From JAGMDK01 sp023128695 (GTDB lineage Bacteria; Planctomycetota; Phycisphaerae; UBA1845; Fen-1342), in contig DAOVQG010000119.1 of NCBI GenBank assembly GCA_030628805.1, positions 1-12,609 on the forward strand: a DNA stretch of 12,609 nucleotides. The letters run 5' to 3'. Positions 1 to 6,281 of this stretch are shown here, piece by piece (position 1 is the first letter of the stretch; the number at the start of each line of letters is the position of its first letter). The notes below the pieces were generated by a model. It was not told where the DNA came from. It saw only the letters and a list, made by a program, of their open reading frames with translations, and searched no databases. A program made the translations under genes and the position numbers.

Positions 1-150
1 CAGCGGTCAGCAATCAGCGATCAGCCAAAAACCGAGCGCCAGCGACCGAATGTCACAAATAACGTGTTATTGAGAACAGCGCGGGAACATGGCCAAGACT
101 AGGCACCTGCTCGCCTTACATCGCGAGTGGCTGACCGCTGACCGCTGAAA
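1..150. repeat. Imperfect inverted pair of TCAGCGGTCAGC-type repeats
   Basis: Positions 1-26 consist of iterated cagc/tcagc units (cagcggtcagc, then atcagc twice). Positions 129-155 carry the reverse-complement theme (ggctgaccgctgaccgctg followed by aaagctgaga). The two arms are imperfectly complementary and about 100 bp apart. Between them is a 14 bp palindrome, aataacgtgttatt, at 58-71. No coding region is convincing in 1-196. Iterated CAGCGGTCAG sequences are a familiar kind of low-complexity intergenic repeat in large bacterial genomes. The left arm begins at the window edge, so the element may extend further. Confidence 0.4.
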
Positions 151-196
151 GCTGAGAGCTTGTTGCAAACGGCTGAACTGTTACACGTTCCCACGT

Positions 197-1732
197 TCAC
201 CCGTATAAGCGTTTGTCTACCTGACGCGTTTCCGCTTCGCGCATGTCCATCAGCGACCACTGCAAGGCCGAAAACGTAATTTGTGCGAACACGAGCACGG
301 CCAGCAGGATCGCCGAGCGGCGAGCCGGCCGGCGCAGCAGTGCAAGCTGTGACAGGCCTCCCAACAGGAGCAGCGGGACGAAGGGAATCCACAGCCGCGG
401 CGTTTCAAGATTTGTGAATCCGATCGTGGCGAGCATGATCGCGGCAGAGCCGATGAGCAGATAGCGGCCGAAGCGCGCGTCGGAGTCGCGGGTGCGGCCC
501 CCTTCGTCGCCGGCCACGCCCAGCCACAGCATAACCGCCCACCAAGCCGGGCCGGCCAGCAACAGAAACAGCGGCACGCCGAGCAATTGCCACGCGAGCG
601 GCATCGCATCCGGCCCGCGCGTCACTTCGGCTTGTGATTGCGCTACGGCCCGCGCGGTGGCAAGCAGGTCGAAATCGCAGAGAAAGTAAAGTCCGAGCCC
701 ACAGAACAGGGCGGCGGTAACGGTCGGCAAGAAGACGCGCAGCAGCACACGCCGCAACTTGGCGGCCGAACCACGAACACTCAGCAGCGAAGCCGGCACG
801 ACAATTGCGGCGATCCAAATGTGTACCAGGCTGACCAGGCACGCCGGTATGAAGGCAACTCCGGCCAGGACCGCGGCCCAGACGTGACCCCGGCGGCAGG
901 CTAGCAGCCAGAAGTAAAGCGGTACGGCAACGGTCAGCAACTGCGCGGGGTCCTTGCCGGGTGTGAAGAGCAAGGTCGCGGGCGAAAGCACGCAACATAC
1001 ACTGTAAGTTGCTGCAACAACGGGCGGTAGAAGCAGCCGTCCGGCGAGATAAAGGACAGGGCCCGCTGCCAGCCACAAGACAATCAGTGTCCAGAAAAAG
1101 ACCAGCCCGACGGCGGTGGAGCGACGTATCTCCGCGGGCGGCTCTTCGTGAGCATGGGGGCGGTTCGCCAGTTCGACGAGTTGAGGCCAGGCCCGCAAAA
1201 GTCGCTCACCCCCGACGGCGAGCAGGGTTGCGCCCGGCGGATTACTAATGACACGCGTGCCGCGCATCCGCTCCGGCGGGGTCCGAGCATGTTGCGGGAA
1301 CGCGCGGAGGTAGTCGGGCACGGATTGCACGTGCAGCGCCTCGATCGCAAATGCGCCGTCGTGCGACATCGAGTGGACGTTGAAAAAATGCTGCATGAAA
1401 TGGATCGGCGGCGCAAAGTAGGTCCACACCGCCAAAGCCGCGGCCCCGAGCGTGATCAGTACCAGCCCGACTCGGCGACGGGCCGTACCGGCAGAGACCA
1501 GCCAAGTGCCCAAACCCAGCACGATCGCAATGAGCACCGCGATTGGTACCATTCGCAGTCGCAGCGCTGAGAAGGGCGAGTACAGGTACACGAAACGGCC
1601 GGGGCAGCCGAGCGGAACCTCCAGGCGGAAAAGCAACCCCACTGCGAGCAGCGGCACCACCGCCGCGGCGAGGAGGATATACCAGAAACGGCGTGGTTCG
1701 GCGTCGGAGAGTTTCTTGGCTAGGTTCTGCAT
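197..1732 (-). CDS. Polytopic membrane protein, GT-C glycosyltransferase-like (511 aa)
   Basis: An integral membrane protein with roughly 11-12 hydrophobic segments. Approximate positions are residues 17-36, 61-81, 87-106, 205-226, 238-257, 264-314 (two), 328-352, 381-406, 423-439, 448-467 and 472-490. A long non-membrane loop lies between about 107 and 204. It contains an NPPG motif at 164-167, resembling the HPPG-type motif in the extracytoplasmic loops of GT-C (PMT/ArnT-like) glycosyltransferases. The sequence ETPRLWIP at 443-450 resembles the E-x-x-R-x-W-x-P signature before a late helix of the same proteins. Transfer of a sugar from a polyprenyl-phosphate donor on the outer face of the membrane would therefore be plausible, but this is inferred from topology and two short motifs only. 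The start is the ATG at 1732, with no clear Shine-Dalgarno sequence. No partner gene is adjacent, so the substrate cannot be guessed. Confidence 0.75.
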   Translation of the reverse strand: MQNLAKKLSDAEPRRFWYILLAAAVVPLLAVGLLFRLEVPLGCPGRFVYLYSPFSALRLRMVPIAVLIAIVLGLGTWLVSAGTARRRVGLVLITLGAAALAVWTYFAPPIHFMQHFFNVHSMSHDGAFAIEALHVQSVPDYLRAFPQHARTPPERMRGTRVISNPPGATLLAVGGERLLRAWPQLVELANRPHAHEEPPAEIRRSTAVGLVFFWTLIVLWLAAGPVLYLAGRLLLPPVVAATYSVCCVLSPATLLFTPGKDPAQLLTVAVPLYFWLLACRRGHVWAAVLAGVAFIPACLVSLVHIWIAAIVVPASLLSVRGSAAKLRRVLLRVFLPTVTAALFCGLGLYFLCDFDLLATARAVAQSQAEVTRGPDAMPLAWQLLGVPLFLLLAGPAWWAVMLWLGVAGDEGGRTRDSDARFGRYLLIGSAAIMLATIGFTNLETPRLWIPFVPLLLLGGLSQLALLRRPARRSAILLAVLVFAQITFSALQWSLMDMREAETRQVDKRLYG

Positions 1733-1750
1733 TCAGGTCGGCCCATCAGT

Positions 1751-1771
1751 CCGCTGCAAAAGTCGGTGTCG
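1751..1771 (+). repeat. Direct repeat DR-a, left copy
   Basis: The sequence ccgctgcaaaagtc at 1751-1764 recurs exactly at 2303-2316, and the following seven bases match at five positions (ggtgtcg here, cgtgccg there). The two copies are in the same orientation, 552 bp apart, and bracket the intergenic segment with the DUF1670-like remnant. They could be the scar of an insertion or copies of a dispersed repeat. Confidence 0.5.
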
Positions 1772-1778
1772 GCTTGAA

Positions 1779-1866
1779 AATGTAGCGGCCGGGCCCCGTA
1801 CCGGCCGTCCCACCGGCTGGAAGCCGGTGCCACACAATAATGTAGCGGCCGGGCTCCGTCCCGGCA
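1779..1866. repeat. GC-rich tandem repeat with hairpin (TGTAGCGGCCGGGC units)
   Basis: Two direct copies of a unit beginning aatgtagcggccgggc start at 1779 and 1839, exactly 60 bp apart. Between them, 1811-1829 is a perfect 8 bp stem with a 3 nt loop (caccggct, gga, agccggtg). The arrangement is typical of dispersed intergenic palindromic elements rather than of coding DNA. Confidence 0.6.
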
Positions 1867-1969
1867 CCGGCGTGAGCGCTCGGGTTGCTCCTCAGCAGAG
1901 CCCTATCCTCTCCGCCGGCATCAGCTATTGTCCGACCTCTATACCGAACGTCAATCGCTCTCAATTGCA

Positions 1970-2121
1970 TTCGGCAGTGACGAATCCGATCAAACTGGCC
2001 CAGGTACCGATCCACCGCCTCCACAGTGTGGTACGTCTCGCGGGCAACCTGCTCTGAAGACTTGCCGTCGGCGTACCGCTTCCAACAGCAGCTCCTCCCG
2101 GGTGGGATTTCGAATCGACAT
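1970..2121 (-). pseudogene. Frameshifted, truncated DUF1670-like (helix-turn-helix) gene remnant
   Basis: On the minus strand an ATG at 2121 is preceded at good spacing by an AGGAG (cacaggagattggacg then ATG). Translation gives MSIRNPTREELLLE and then shifts by one base near 2077. In the adjacent frame it continues as RYADGKSSEQVARETYHTVE followed by AVDRYLGQFDRIRHC, down to about 1975. The segment SSEQVARETYHTVEAVDRYL reads as a helix-turn-helix and, as far as I recall the family, resembles the start of DUF1670 proteins. After RHC the similarity stops and the frame runs into GC-rich repeat DNA, so the C-terminal part is missing. The single-base shift could be a sequencing error, but the lost C-terminus argues for a true relic. 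The open frame across 1746-2270 is mostly repeat-encoded and is not called as a gene. Confidence 0.5.
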
Positions 2122-2190
2122 CGTCCAATCTCCTGTGTTCGTCCACAACGGAAAACAGGGTGTCTGAGCGGTAGGAGATATGTCAAGATG

Positions 2191-2225
2191 GTAGGGTGGG
2201 GCGGGCGTCTCGCACGCCCCACCCT
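2191..2225. repeat. Long GC-rich hairpin (GGGTGGGGCG / CGCCCCACCC)
   Basis: An 11 bp perfect stem (agggtggggcg pairing with cgccccaccct) is followed, after one mismatch, by three more pairs closing a very small loop. Sequences of this kind recur as dispersed intergenic repeats in planctomycetes. No T-tract follows, so it is not called as a terminator, although it lies just upstream of the promoter at 2256. Confidence 0.5.
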
Positions 2226-2255
2226 GTGAATAGGATCGGTTACGCGAGAATGCGA

Positions 2256-2283
2256 TTGCCCTGCTCGCACCCTGGGCTACAAT
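2256..2283 (+). promoter_or_regulatory. Sigma-70-type promoter for the zinc-ribbon/DUF4190 gene
   Basis: TTGCCC at 2256-2261, a 16 bp spacer, and TACAAT at 2278-2283 match the -35/-10 consensus at four and five of six positions. Transcription would start near 2290. That leaves about 55 nt of leader before the ATG at 2345 and also lies upstream of the alternative GTG at 2318. Confidence 0.55.
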
Positions 2284-2302
2284 CTTCGGGATTCATAGTA
2301 GA

Positions 2303-2323
2303 CCGCTGCAAAAGTCCGTGCCG
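2303..2323 (+). repeat. Direct repeat DR-a, right copy
   Basis: Second copy of the ccgctgcaaaagtc repeat, in the same orientation as the copy at 1751. It overlaps the alternative GTG start (2318) of the downstream gene, so that start would lie inside repeat sequence. This is one reason for preferring the ATG at 2345. Confidence 0.5.
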
Positions 2324-2344
2324 AACGTTGACACGAGACCCACA

Positions 2345-3103
2345 ATGCCGCCGACAAACGAAGAGTCGTCCGACCGCTTCACCATCATCTGCTTGCACTG
2401 CGATAGTCAGATGGTTGCCCAAGCAGCCTGGGTGGGACGTGAGGTCCTGTGTCCGCACTGTTCACAAGCCCTGCGTGTCCCGTGCTTCCGCGGCGATGGC
2501 CGGCCGGTCCTGGCAGATCCCCCACAGCCGACCATGGAGCGGCGCTTCAATTTCGCCTGTCCACGGTGCCAGTCGCTGCTCGAATCCCATACCGGCATGT
2601 GCGGCCGAACCGGCCGCTGTCCGACCTGCAACGCGCAATTCGTGGTCCCCGCGGTCGGGCACCGCCGCGGGGCCCCCCAGCTAGCGGCGCTGCTCGACAA
2701 GGATGATCAGGATCCCACGCCGATGCACGCCTACGCCGCCAACGGCCACCAGGCCCCCCGCATTTGCCGCCGGAAGGATGGTACGCCCCTGATCGAGTGC
2801 CCCCGCTGCGGAGCCCACAGCGACGTGAGCGTCAACAATTGTCCCAATTGCGGCATTCCTTTCACGATCGACGGTGTGCCGACCAGCAGTGGGACTCCGG
2901 GCCAATCTCTCGCGGTCACGTCGCTGGTGCTCGGCATCTGCTCGATCCCGCTTTTCCTGCTGTTTGTGCTGGGCCCCCTGGCGATCATTTTCGGGCTGGC
3001 CAGTTGGCTCCGCCGAGCGACCCCGATGCCGTCTGGCCAGGCCACCGCCGGAATCATCCTGGGCACCGGATCGACCTTGCTGACGCTGTGGAGTTTCTTG
3101 TGA
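2345..3103 (+). CDS. Triple zinc-ribbon protein with C-terminal DUF4190 membrane domain (252 aa)
   Basis: A cytoplasmic zinc-ribbon region is joined to a C-terminal membrane domain. Three four-cysteine zinc ribbons are visible: C16/C19 with C36/C39, C72/C75 with C92/C95, and C152/C155 with C166/C169. The first two share the layout CxxC, about 16 residues, CxxC, then a V-P end, and look like an internal duplication. Residues 188-222 (SLVLGICSIPLFLL and onward) form a hydrophobic hairpin, and 231-252 form a second glycine-rich segment (GQATAGIILGTGS). This is the usual pattern of DUF4190, a domain of unknown function that often follows zinc ribbons. The ATG at 2345 was chosen over an in-frame GTG at 2318 because the extra nine residues lie in a repeat. 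Neither start has a good ribosome-binding site. The gene has its own promoter. A role as a membrane-tethered binding or sensing protein is only a guess. Confidence 0.8.
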   Translation: MPPTNEESSDRFTIICLHCDSQMVAQAAWVGREVLCPHCSQALRVPCFRGDGRPVLADPPQPTMERRFNFACPRCQSLLESHTGMCGRTGRCPTCNAQFVVPAVGHRRGAPQLAALLDKDDQDPTPMHAYAANGHQAPRICRRKDGTPLIECPRCGAHSDVSVNNCPNCGIPFTIDGVPTSSGTPGQSLAVTSLVLGICSIPLFLLFVLGPLAIIFGLASWLRRATPMPSGQATAGIILGTGSTLLTLWSFL

Positions 3104-3131
3104 AGGAATACCGATAAATCTTCTCTCACGT

Positions 3132-3160
3132 TTGACTTGCATTGAAAAGTGGGGTAGACT
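3132..3160 (+). promoter_or_regulatory. Strong sigma-70-type promoter for the RRM gene
   Basis: TTGACT at 3132-3137, a 17 bp spacer, and TAGACT at 3155-3160 make a near-consensus promoter. The predicted transcription start is near 3167. This leaves a leader of about 120 nt before the start codon at 3289, long for this window and with small hairpins (ggggtgatcccc at 3236-3247, tgcgcagcgca at 3250-3260). Confidence 0.65.
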
Positions 3161-3288
3161 CTCTGAACCGATTGGGAAATGTCCTCTCTCGGCTGCGACT
3201 TTTCCCTCGGCGGAAATTGTTCAGGTTTGGTTTTGGGGTGATCCCCGTCTGCGCAGCGCAATGCACAGAGAATGCAGGAGTGATAGTT

Positions 3289-3579
3289 TTGAAGAGAATT
3301 TATGTTGGCAATCTGTCCTATTCGACAACAGAGGAGATGCTGGATACGGCCTTCGCCGGCTTTGGCACTGTGCGGAACGTTGCGATTCTCCAAGATCGTG
3401 AGACGGGCCGGTCACGCGGCTTCGGCTTCGTGGAAATGGATGACGACGAACAGGCGACAGCCGCCATTGACGGCCTCAATGGAACCGACCTCGACGGGCG
3501 GACCCTGACCGTCAATGAAGCCCGTCCTCGGGCCGAACGCGACCGGGGCGGCGGCGGCGGCGGCGGTCGGCGATGGTAA
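3289..3579 (+). CDS. Single-RRM RNA-binding protein with glycine-rich tail (96 aa)
   Basis: A small RNA-binding protein made of one RNA recognition motif. RNP2 is IYVGNL at residues 4-9 and RNP1 is RGFGFVEM at 43-50. The spacing and the intervening TTEEMLDTAFAGFG helix are those of bacterial Rbp proteins. These proteins bind single-stranded RNA in the cytoplasm, and in cyanobacteria several are cold-induced. The tail after residue 86 is a run of seven glycines followed by RRW. The TTG at 3289 was chosen as start because GGAG at 3277-3280 precedes it by 8 nt and because family members usually begin just before the first strand. The longer frame from 3142 would translate across the promoter and leader. 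The gene has its own promoter and a terminator-like hairpin after it, so it is probably monocistronic. An in-frame GTG at 3280 is the other possible start. Confidence 0.9.
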   Translation: MKRIYVGNLSYSTTEEMLDTAFAGFGTVRNVAILQDRETGRSRGFGFVEMDDDEQATAAIDGLNGTDLDGRTLTVNEARPRAERDRGGGGGGGRRW

Positions 3580-3618
3580 CAGCCACTCAATCCGCATACT
3601 ATTGACAAGAAAAGTGCA

Positions 3619-3658
3619 ACTGACGCCCACTCAGCTTACCAGTTCGGTGGGCGTCGGT
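3619..3658 (+). terminator. Terminator-like hairpin after the RRM gene
   Basis: gacgcccac at 3622-3630 pairs perfectly with gtgggcgtc at 3647-3655. The flanking act and ggt can extend the stem to 12 bp with one G-T pair. The loop is 16 nt. Only a weak pyrimidine run (ccttctgt) follows, so rho-independent activity is uncertain. The position between two same-strand genes is right for a terminator. Confidence 0.5.
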
Positions 3659-3752
3659 CCTTCTGTCACACCCGCCGGAACCCCTCCCGGGACTGTGGAG
3701 CGATGTTACCTTGTGAAGCGAGGCAGACGGCGGACCGAGAGGAAGCCGAGGC

Positions 3753-5465
3753 ATGGCCAAACGCGTCCGAAAACATAGCCACCCCATCAAAAAACCTAAA
3801 CGAGCCGAGGCTGACACTGAGGACTCGAAGCACGGGGCGCGCCTGGTGTTGTGGGTGGTCCTGGCCGTGGTCCTGATCTCCGGCGGGTGGGGCGTGTACC
3901 GCAAGCTGTCTTCCTCCGAGCCCGACCGACCGACCCCGACCGGGCCGAACGTGCTGCTCATCTCGATCGACATGCTCCGGCCGGACCACCTACACTGCTA
4001 CGGCTACCACCGCGAGACCAGCCCCCGTCTCGACCGACTGGCAGCCGAGGGGGTCCTGTTCGAGAACCACATCAGCAGCACGTCCTGGACGCTCCCGGCT
4101 CACGCCGCCCTGTTTACCTCGCTGGCGGATTCCGTGCACGGCTGCCAGGATACGGATCGGCGGCTGCCGGACAAGTTGGTGACGCTGGCCGAAGAGTTCG
4201 CCGCCGCCGGCTACAAGACGGCCGGCTTCTTCTCCGGCCCGTATCTGCACCCGGCGTTCGGACTCTCCCAAGGATTCGAGCACTACGAGGACTGTACCTC
4301 CTATGCCCGGAAGATGGCCGACAAGCCGGCGGAAGAATGGGCCCACGACCCCGACGTCATGCGCAGCTCCCACCGCGACGTCACCAACCCCATCATCTTC
4401 CCGGCGGTCAAAAAGTGGCTCTCCGAGCACGGCGAGTCCAAATTTTTCATGTTCATCCACATGTGGGACCCGCATTTCGATTTCATTCCGCCGCCGCCCT
4501 ACGACACCATGTTCGACCCGGACTACACCGGCACCATCACCGGCGAAGACTTCTTCATCAACCGGCAAATCAACAAATACATGCCGCCGCGCGATCTGGA
4601 GCACCTGCTCGCGCTGTATGACGGCGAGATCGCCTGGACCGATCTGTACGTGCGCCAGATCATCGCCGAGCTGGAGCAGGCCGGCCTGCTCGAAGATACC
4701 GTCGTCGCAATCACCTCCGACCACGGCACCGAATTCTTCGAGCACGGGTTGAAAGGCCACCGGCAGACCCTGTTCGACGAGTCCATCCGCGTCCCGCTGA
4801 TCATCCGCTACCCGGCCGAGCTACCCGCCGGCGTGCGCGTCACCGCCCAAACCCGCATCATCGACATTGGGCCGACGTTGCTGGAGCTGGCCGGTGTAAC
4901 CACTGACACCCTCGTCATGGGTCACAGCCTCGTGCCGTCGGCCCTGGGAGAGCCGCTTGATTTCGAGAACACCGCCATCAGCGAGTTGTTCTGGGGCCAT
5001 GGCAAAATCGAGCACCGCATGAGGTCGATCCGCACGTTGAAGTGGAAGTACGTCGACGATCAGGTCCGCAACCGGCGTTTCTATTTGAACCTGGCCGATG
5101 ACCCCGGTGAGCAGACCGCGTGGTGGGATCTGACTCAGGGCGTCGGCCGCAAACTCCATGACCGCTACACCAAGATCGTTGCGACGCTTGAAGATTGGCG
5201 GATCCAGATCGCCGCCGGCGCGGCGAGATCCACGCTATCCGCCCACATGCGGAAAGTACTTGAAAGTTTCGGATATGTCGGCGAGGAAGAGGCCGAAATG
5301 CAGGACTTCATCGCCGAAGAGCCCACCAGCTTACCAAGCAGTACACTTCCCGCCAGCAGTCTGTCGGACTTAGGGTTCGAAAACACCGTGGGAGCGCGCC
5401 CATGTGGGTCGGCACCCCAGGGTCCAGACACCGAAGAGAGGCATAGAAAGCCACAAAACGGCTAA
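3753..5465 (+). CDS. Membrane-anchored sulfatase-superfamily (alkaline phosphatase fold) hydrolase, C-terminus supplied by a MITE (570 aa)
   Basis: A member of the sulfatase/phosphatase superfamily (PF00884-like). A basic N-terminus (1-30) is followed by one hydrophobic segment (31-49), so the catalytic domain should be anchored on the outer face of the inner membrane. Expected core elements are present: NVLLISIDMLRPD (66-78), the active-site segment SWTLPAHAALFT (111-122), MWDPHFDF (237-244), TSDHGTEFFEHG (321-332) and GHRQTLFDESIRVPLI (335-350). The active-site segment reads TLPAH where classical sulfatases have C/S-x-P-x-R. No cysteine or serine can be converted to formylglycine, and Thr113 is the likely nucleophile, as in phosphoglycerol transferase-like relatives. 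The substrate is unknown. A GAGG lies just before the ATG at 3753. Residues 535-570 and the TAA stop lie within the 126 bp element at 5355-5480. Without it the frame would end at a TGA at 5489-5491, giving about 537 residues. Confidence 0.85.
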   Translation: MAKRVRKHSHPIKKPKRAEADTEDSKHGARLVLWVVLAVVLISGGWGVYRKLSSSEPDRPTPTGPNVLLISIDMLRPDHLHCYGYHRETSPRLDRLAAEGVLFENHISSTSWTLPAHAALFTSLADSVHGCQDTDRRLPDKLVTLAEEFAAAGYKTAGFFSGPYLHPAFGLSQGFEHYEDCTSYARKMADKPAEEWAHDPDVMRSSHRDVTNPIIFPAVKKWLSEHGESKFFMFIHMWDPHFDFIPPPPYDTMFDPDYTGTITGEDFFINRQINKYMPPRDLEHLLALYDGEIAWTDLYVRQIIAELEQAGLLEDTVVAITSDHGTEFFEHGLKGHRQTLFDESIRVPLIIRYPAELPAGVRVTAQTRIIDIGPTLLELAGVTTDTLVMGHSLVPSALGEPLDFENTAISELFWGHGKIEHRMRSIRTLKWKYVDDQVRNRRFYLNLADDPGEQTAWWDLTQGVGRKLHDRYTKIVATLEDWRIQIAAGAARSTLSAHMRKVLESFGYVGEEEAEMQDFIAEEPTSLPSSTLPASSLSDLGFENTVGARPCGSAPQGPDTEERHRKPQNG

Positions 5466-5480
5466 GTCCGACAGACTGCT
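5355..5480 (+). mobile_element. MITE-like element, copy 1 (126 bp, 19 bp perfect terminal inverted repeats)
   Basis: The left end AGCAGTCTGTCGGACTTAG (5355-5373) is the exact reverse complement of the right end at 5462-5480. The 88 bp interior has no transposase. It contains small hairpins, for example tgggt/accca around 5404-5417. A second copy, inverted and identical over its visible length, starts at 12499. If the outermost A/T pair belongs to the target, the ends are 18 bp (GCAGTCTGTCGGACTTAG), the right flank is TA (5480-5481) and the left flank is CA (5354-5355). This suggests TA target preference with one mutated copy, but it is not proven. The element lies across the 3' end of the sulfatase-like gene and provides its last codons and stop. 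Confidence 0.85.
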
Positions 5481-5523
5481 AGCAGTGTATGACAGATTCG
5501 GCGGCCCTGTCTGTCATTCCGAT

Positions 5524-5588
5524 CGCCCCCGTGAGGGGGCGCGGAGGAATCTGGCCCCGATCCAGTTTCCAGCCAGATTCCTCCGCGC
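5524..5588. repeat. Composite palindromic repeat (GGAATCTGG type, 17 bp stem)
   Basis: Positions 5539-5555 (gcgcggaggaatctggc) pair perfectly with 5572-5588 across a 16 nt loop. Overlapping its left arm is another hairpin at 5524-5541 (cgccccc, loop gtga, gggggcg), so the two folds compete. The preceding tgtcattccgatcg and the ggaatctgg arm match a dispersed GTCATTCCG...GGAATCTGG intergenic repeat style found in several phyla. The gap 5481-5698 holds this repeat and no evident gene. Confidence 0.6.
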
Positions 5589-5698
5589 GTCCTGCCGCAT
5601 TGCGTGGCCGGTCTCATTGCTTATTGAGCCGAAGGAGTCCAAGATGATGTGGATGCGGATTCAAATCGGCCGATCCCAGAGCAGGCCAAGGAGGTCGT

Positions 5699-6187
5699 AT
5701 GCGGTATGTCATGAAACAGAAGCTCTTTAGCTTCGGGGATGACTTCACGATCAAAGACGAACAGGGCCACGATATTTACTTCGTGGATGGCAAGGCCTTC
5801 AGCATCGGCGACAAGCTGTCGTTCCAGGACATGCAGGGCAATGAGCTCGCCTTTATTCGGCAAAAGCTGTTGTCCTGGGGGCCGACGTATGAAATCTACC
5901 GCGGCGGGCAGTTGGCCGCGGTCGTGAAGAAGCATCTGTTTACCTTCTTCAAGGCCCGCTTCACCGTGGACGTGCCTGGTCCGAACGACCCGGAGGCAAG
6001 CGGCGATTTCCTCACGCACGAATATGCGTTTCAGCGCGGCGGCCGGGTCATCGCCACCGTCTCCAAACGCTGGTTCTCCTGGACGGACACCTACGGCGTG
6101 GACATCGCCCCCGGCGAGGACGACGTTCTGCTCCTGGCCGCCACGGTGGTGATCGACATGGTCTGCCACGATCGCAAGAATAATTAG
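5699..6187 (+). CDS. LURP-one-related (LOR, Tubby-like fold) protein (162 aa)
   Basis: Full-length member of the LURP-one-related family (DUF567), which folds as a small beta-barrel like Tubby and phospholipid scramblase domains. Recognisable elements are MRYVMKQKLFSFGDDFTIKD at the N-terminus, VDGKAFSIGDKLSFQD (29-44), a central SWGPTYEIYRGG, KKHLFTFFKARFTVDV, and the late SKRWFSWTDTYGVDI strands. Family members often bear such alternating bulky hydrophobic strands and a central helix, here LLLAATVVIDMVCHD at the C-terminus. The biochemical role of bacterial members is not established. The protein has no signal peptide and should be cytoplasmic. AAGGAGGT at 5688-5695 gives a very strong but close ribosome-binding site for the ATG at 5699. 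The family's conserved N-terminus supports this start over the in-frame ATG at 5711. The gene appears to stand alone and converges with the phosphatase lipoprotein gene. Confidence 0.9.
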   Translation: MRYVMKQKLFSFGDDFTIKDEQGHDIYFVDGKAFSIGDKLSFQDMQGNELAFIRQKLLSWGPTYEIYRGGQLAAVVKKHLFTFFKARFTVDVPGPNDPEASGDFLTHEYAFQRGGRVIATVSKRWFSWTDTYGVDIAPGEDDVLLLAATVVIDMVCHDRKNN

Positions 6188-6213
6188 AGCCTCTCACGAG
6201 ACCGAAGAGCGGC

Positions 6214-6280
6214 GCCCCTGGCTCGGCAGGAGCCTCGCCCTCCCTCCCGCCCGCTCGCCCTCCCACTCACCCGCCCGCTT
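6214..6280. repeat. CT-rich GCTCGGCAGGAGCCTCGCCCTCCC-type repeat
   Basis: Between the two convergent genes lies ggctcggcaggagcctcgcc, followed by a run of short cgccctccc and cccgcccgc units. The first part can fold weakly. The sequence resembles a dispersed planctomycete intergenic repeat. No classical terminator is evident for either convergent gene. Confidence 0.35.
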
Positions 6281-6281
6281 C

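Noticed and set aside
1746..2270. A 174-codon open frame on the minus strand
   Set aside because: It mostly translates GC-rich repeats. Only about 40 residues in the middle look protein-like, and the true start of that part lies in another frame, so it is reported as a pseudogene remnant.
3142..3288. An upstream ATG extension of the RRM protein
   Set aside because: It would be translated from within the promoter spacer and has no similarity to the family. The GGAG and TTG at 3277-3291 give a better start.
3990..4760. A 256-codon open frame opposite the sulfatase-like gene
   Set aside because: It is antisense to a well-supported protein and arises from high-GC third-position bias. The opposite strand has recognisable motifs throughout.
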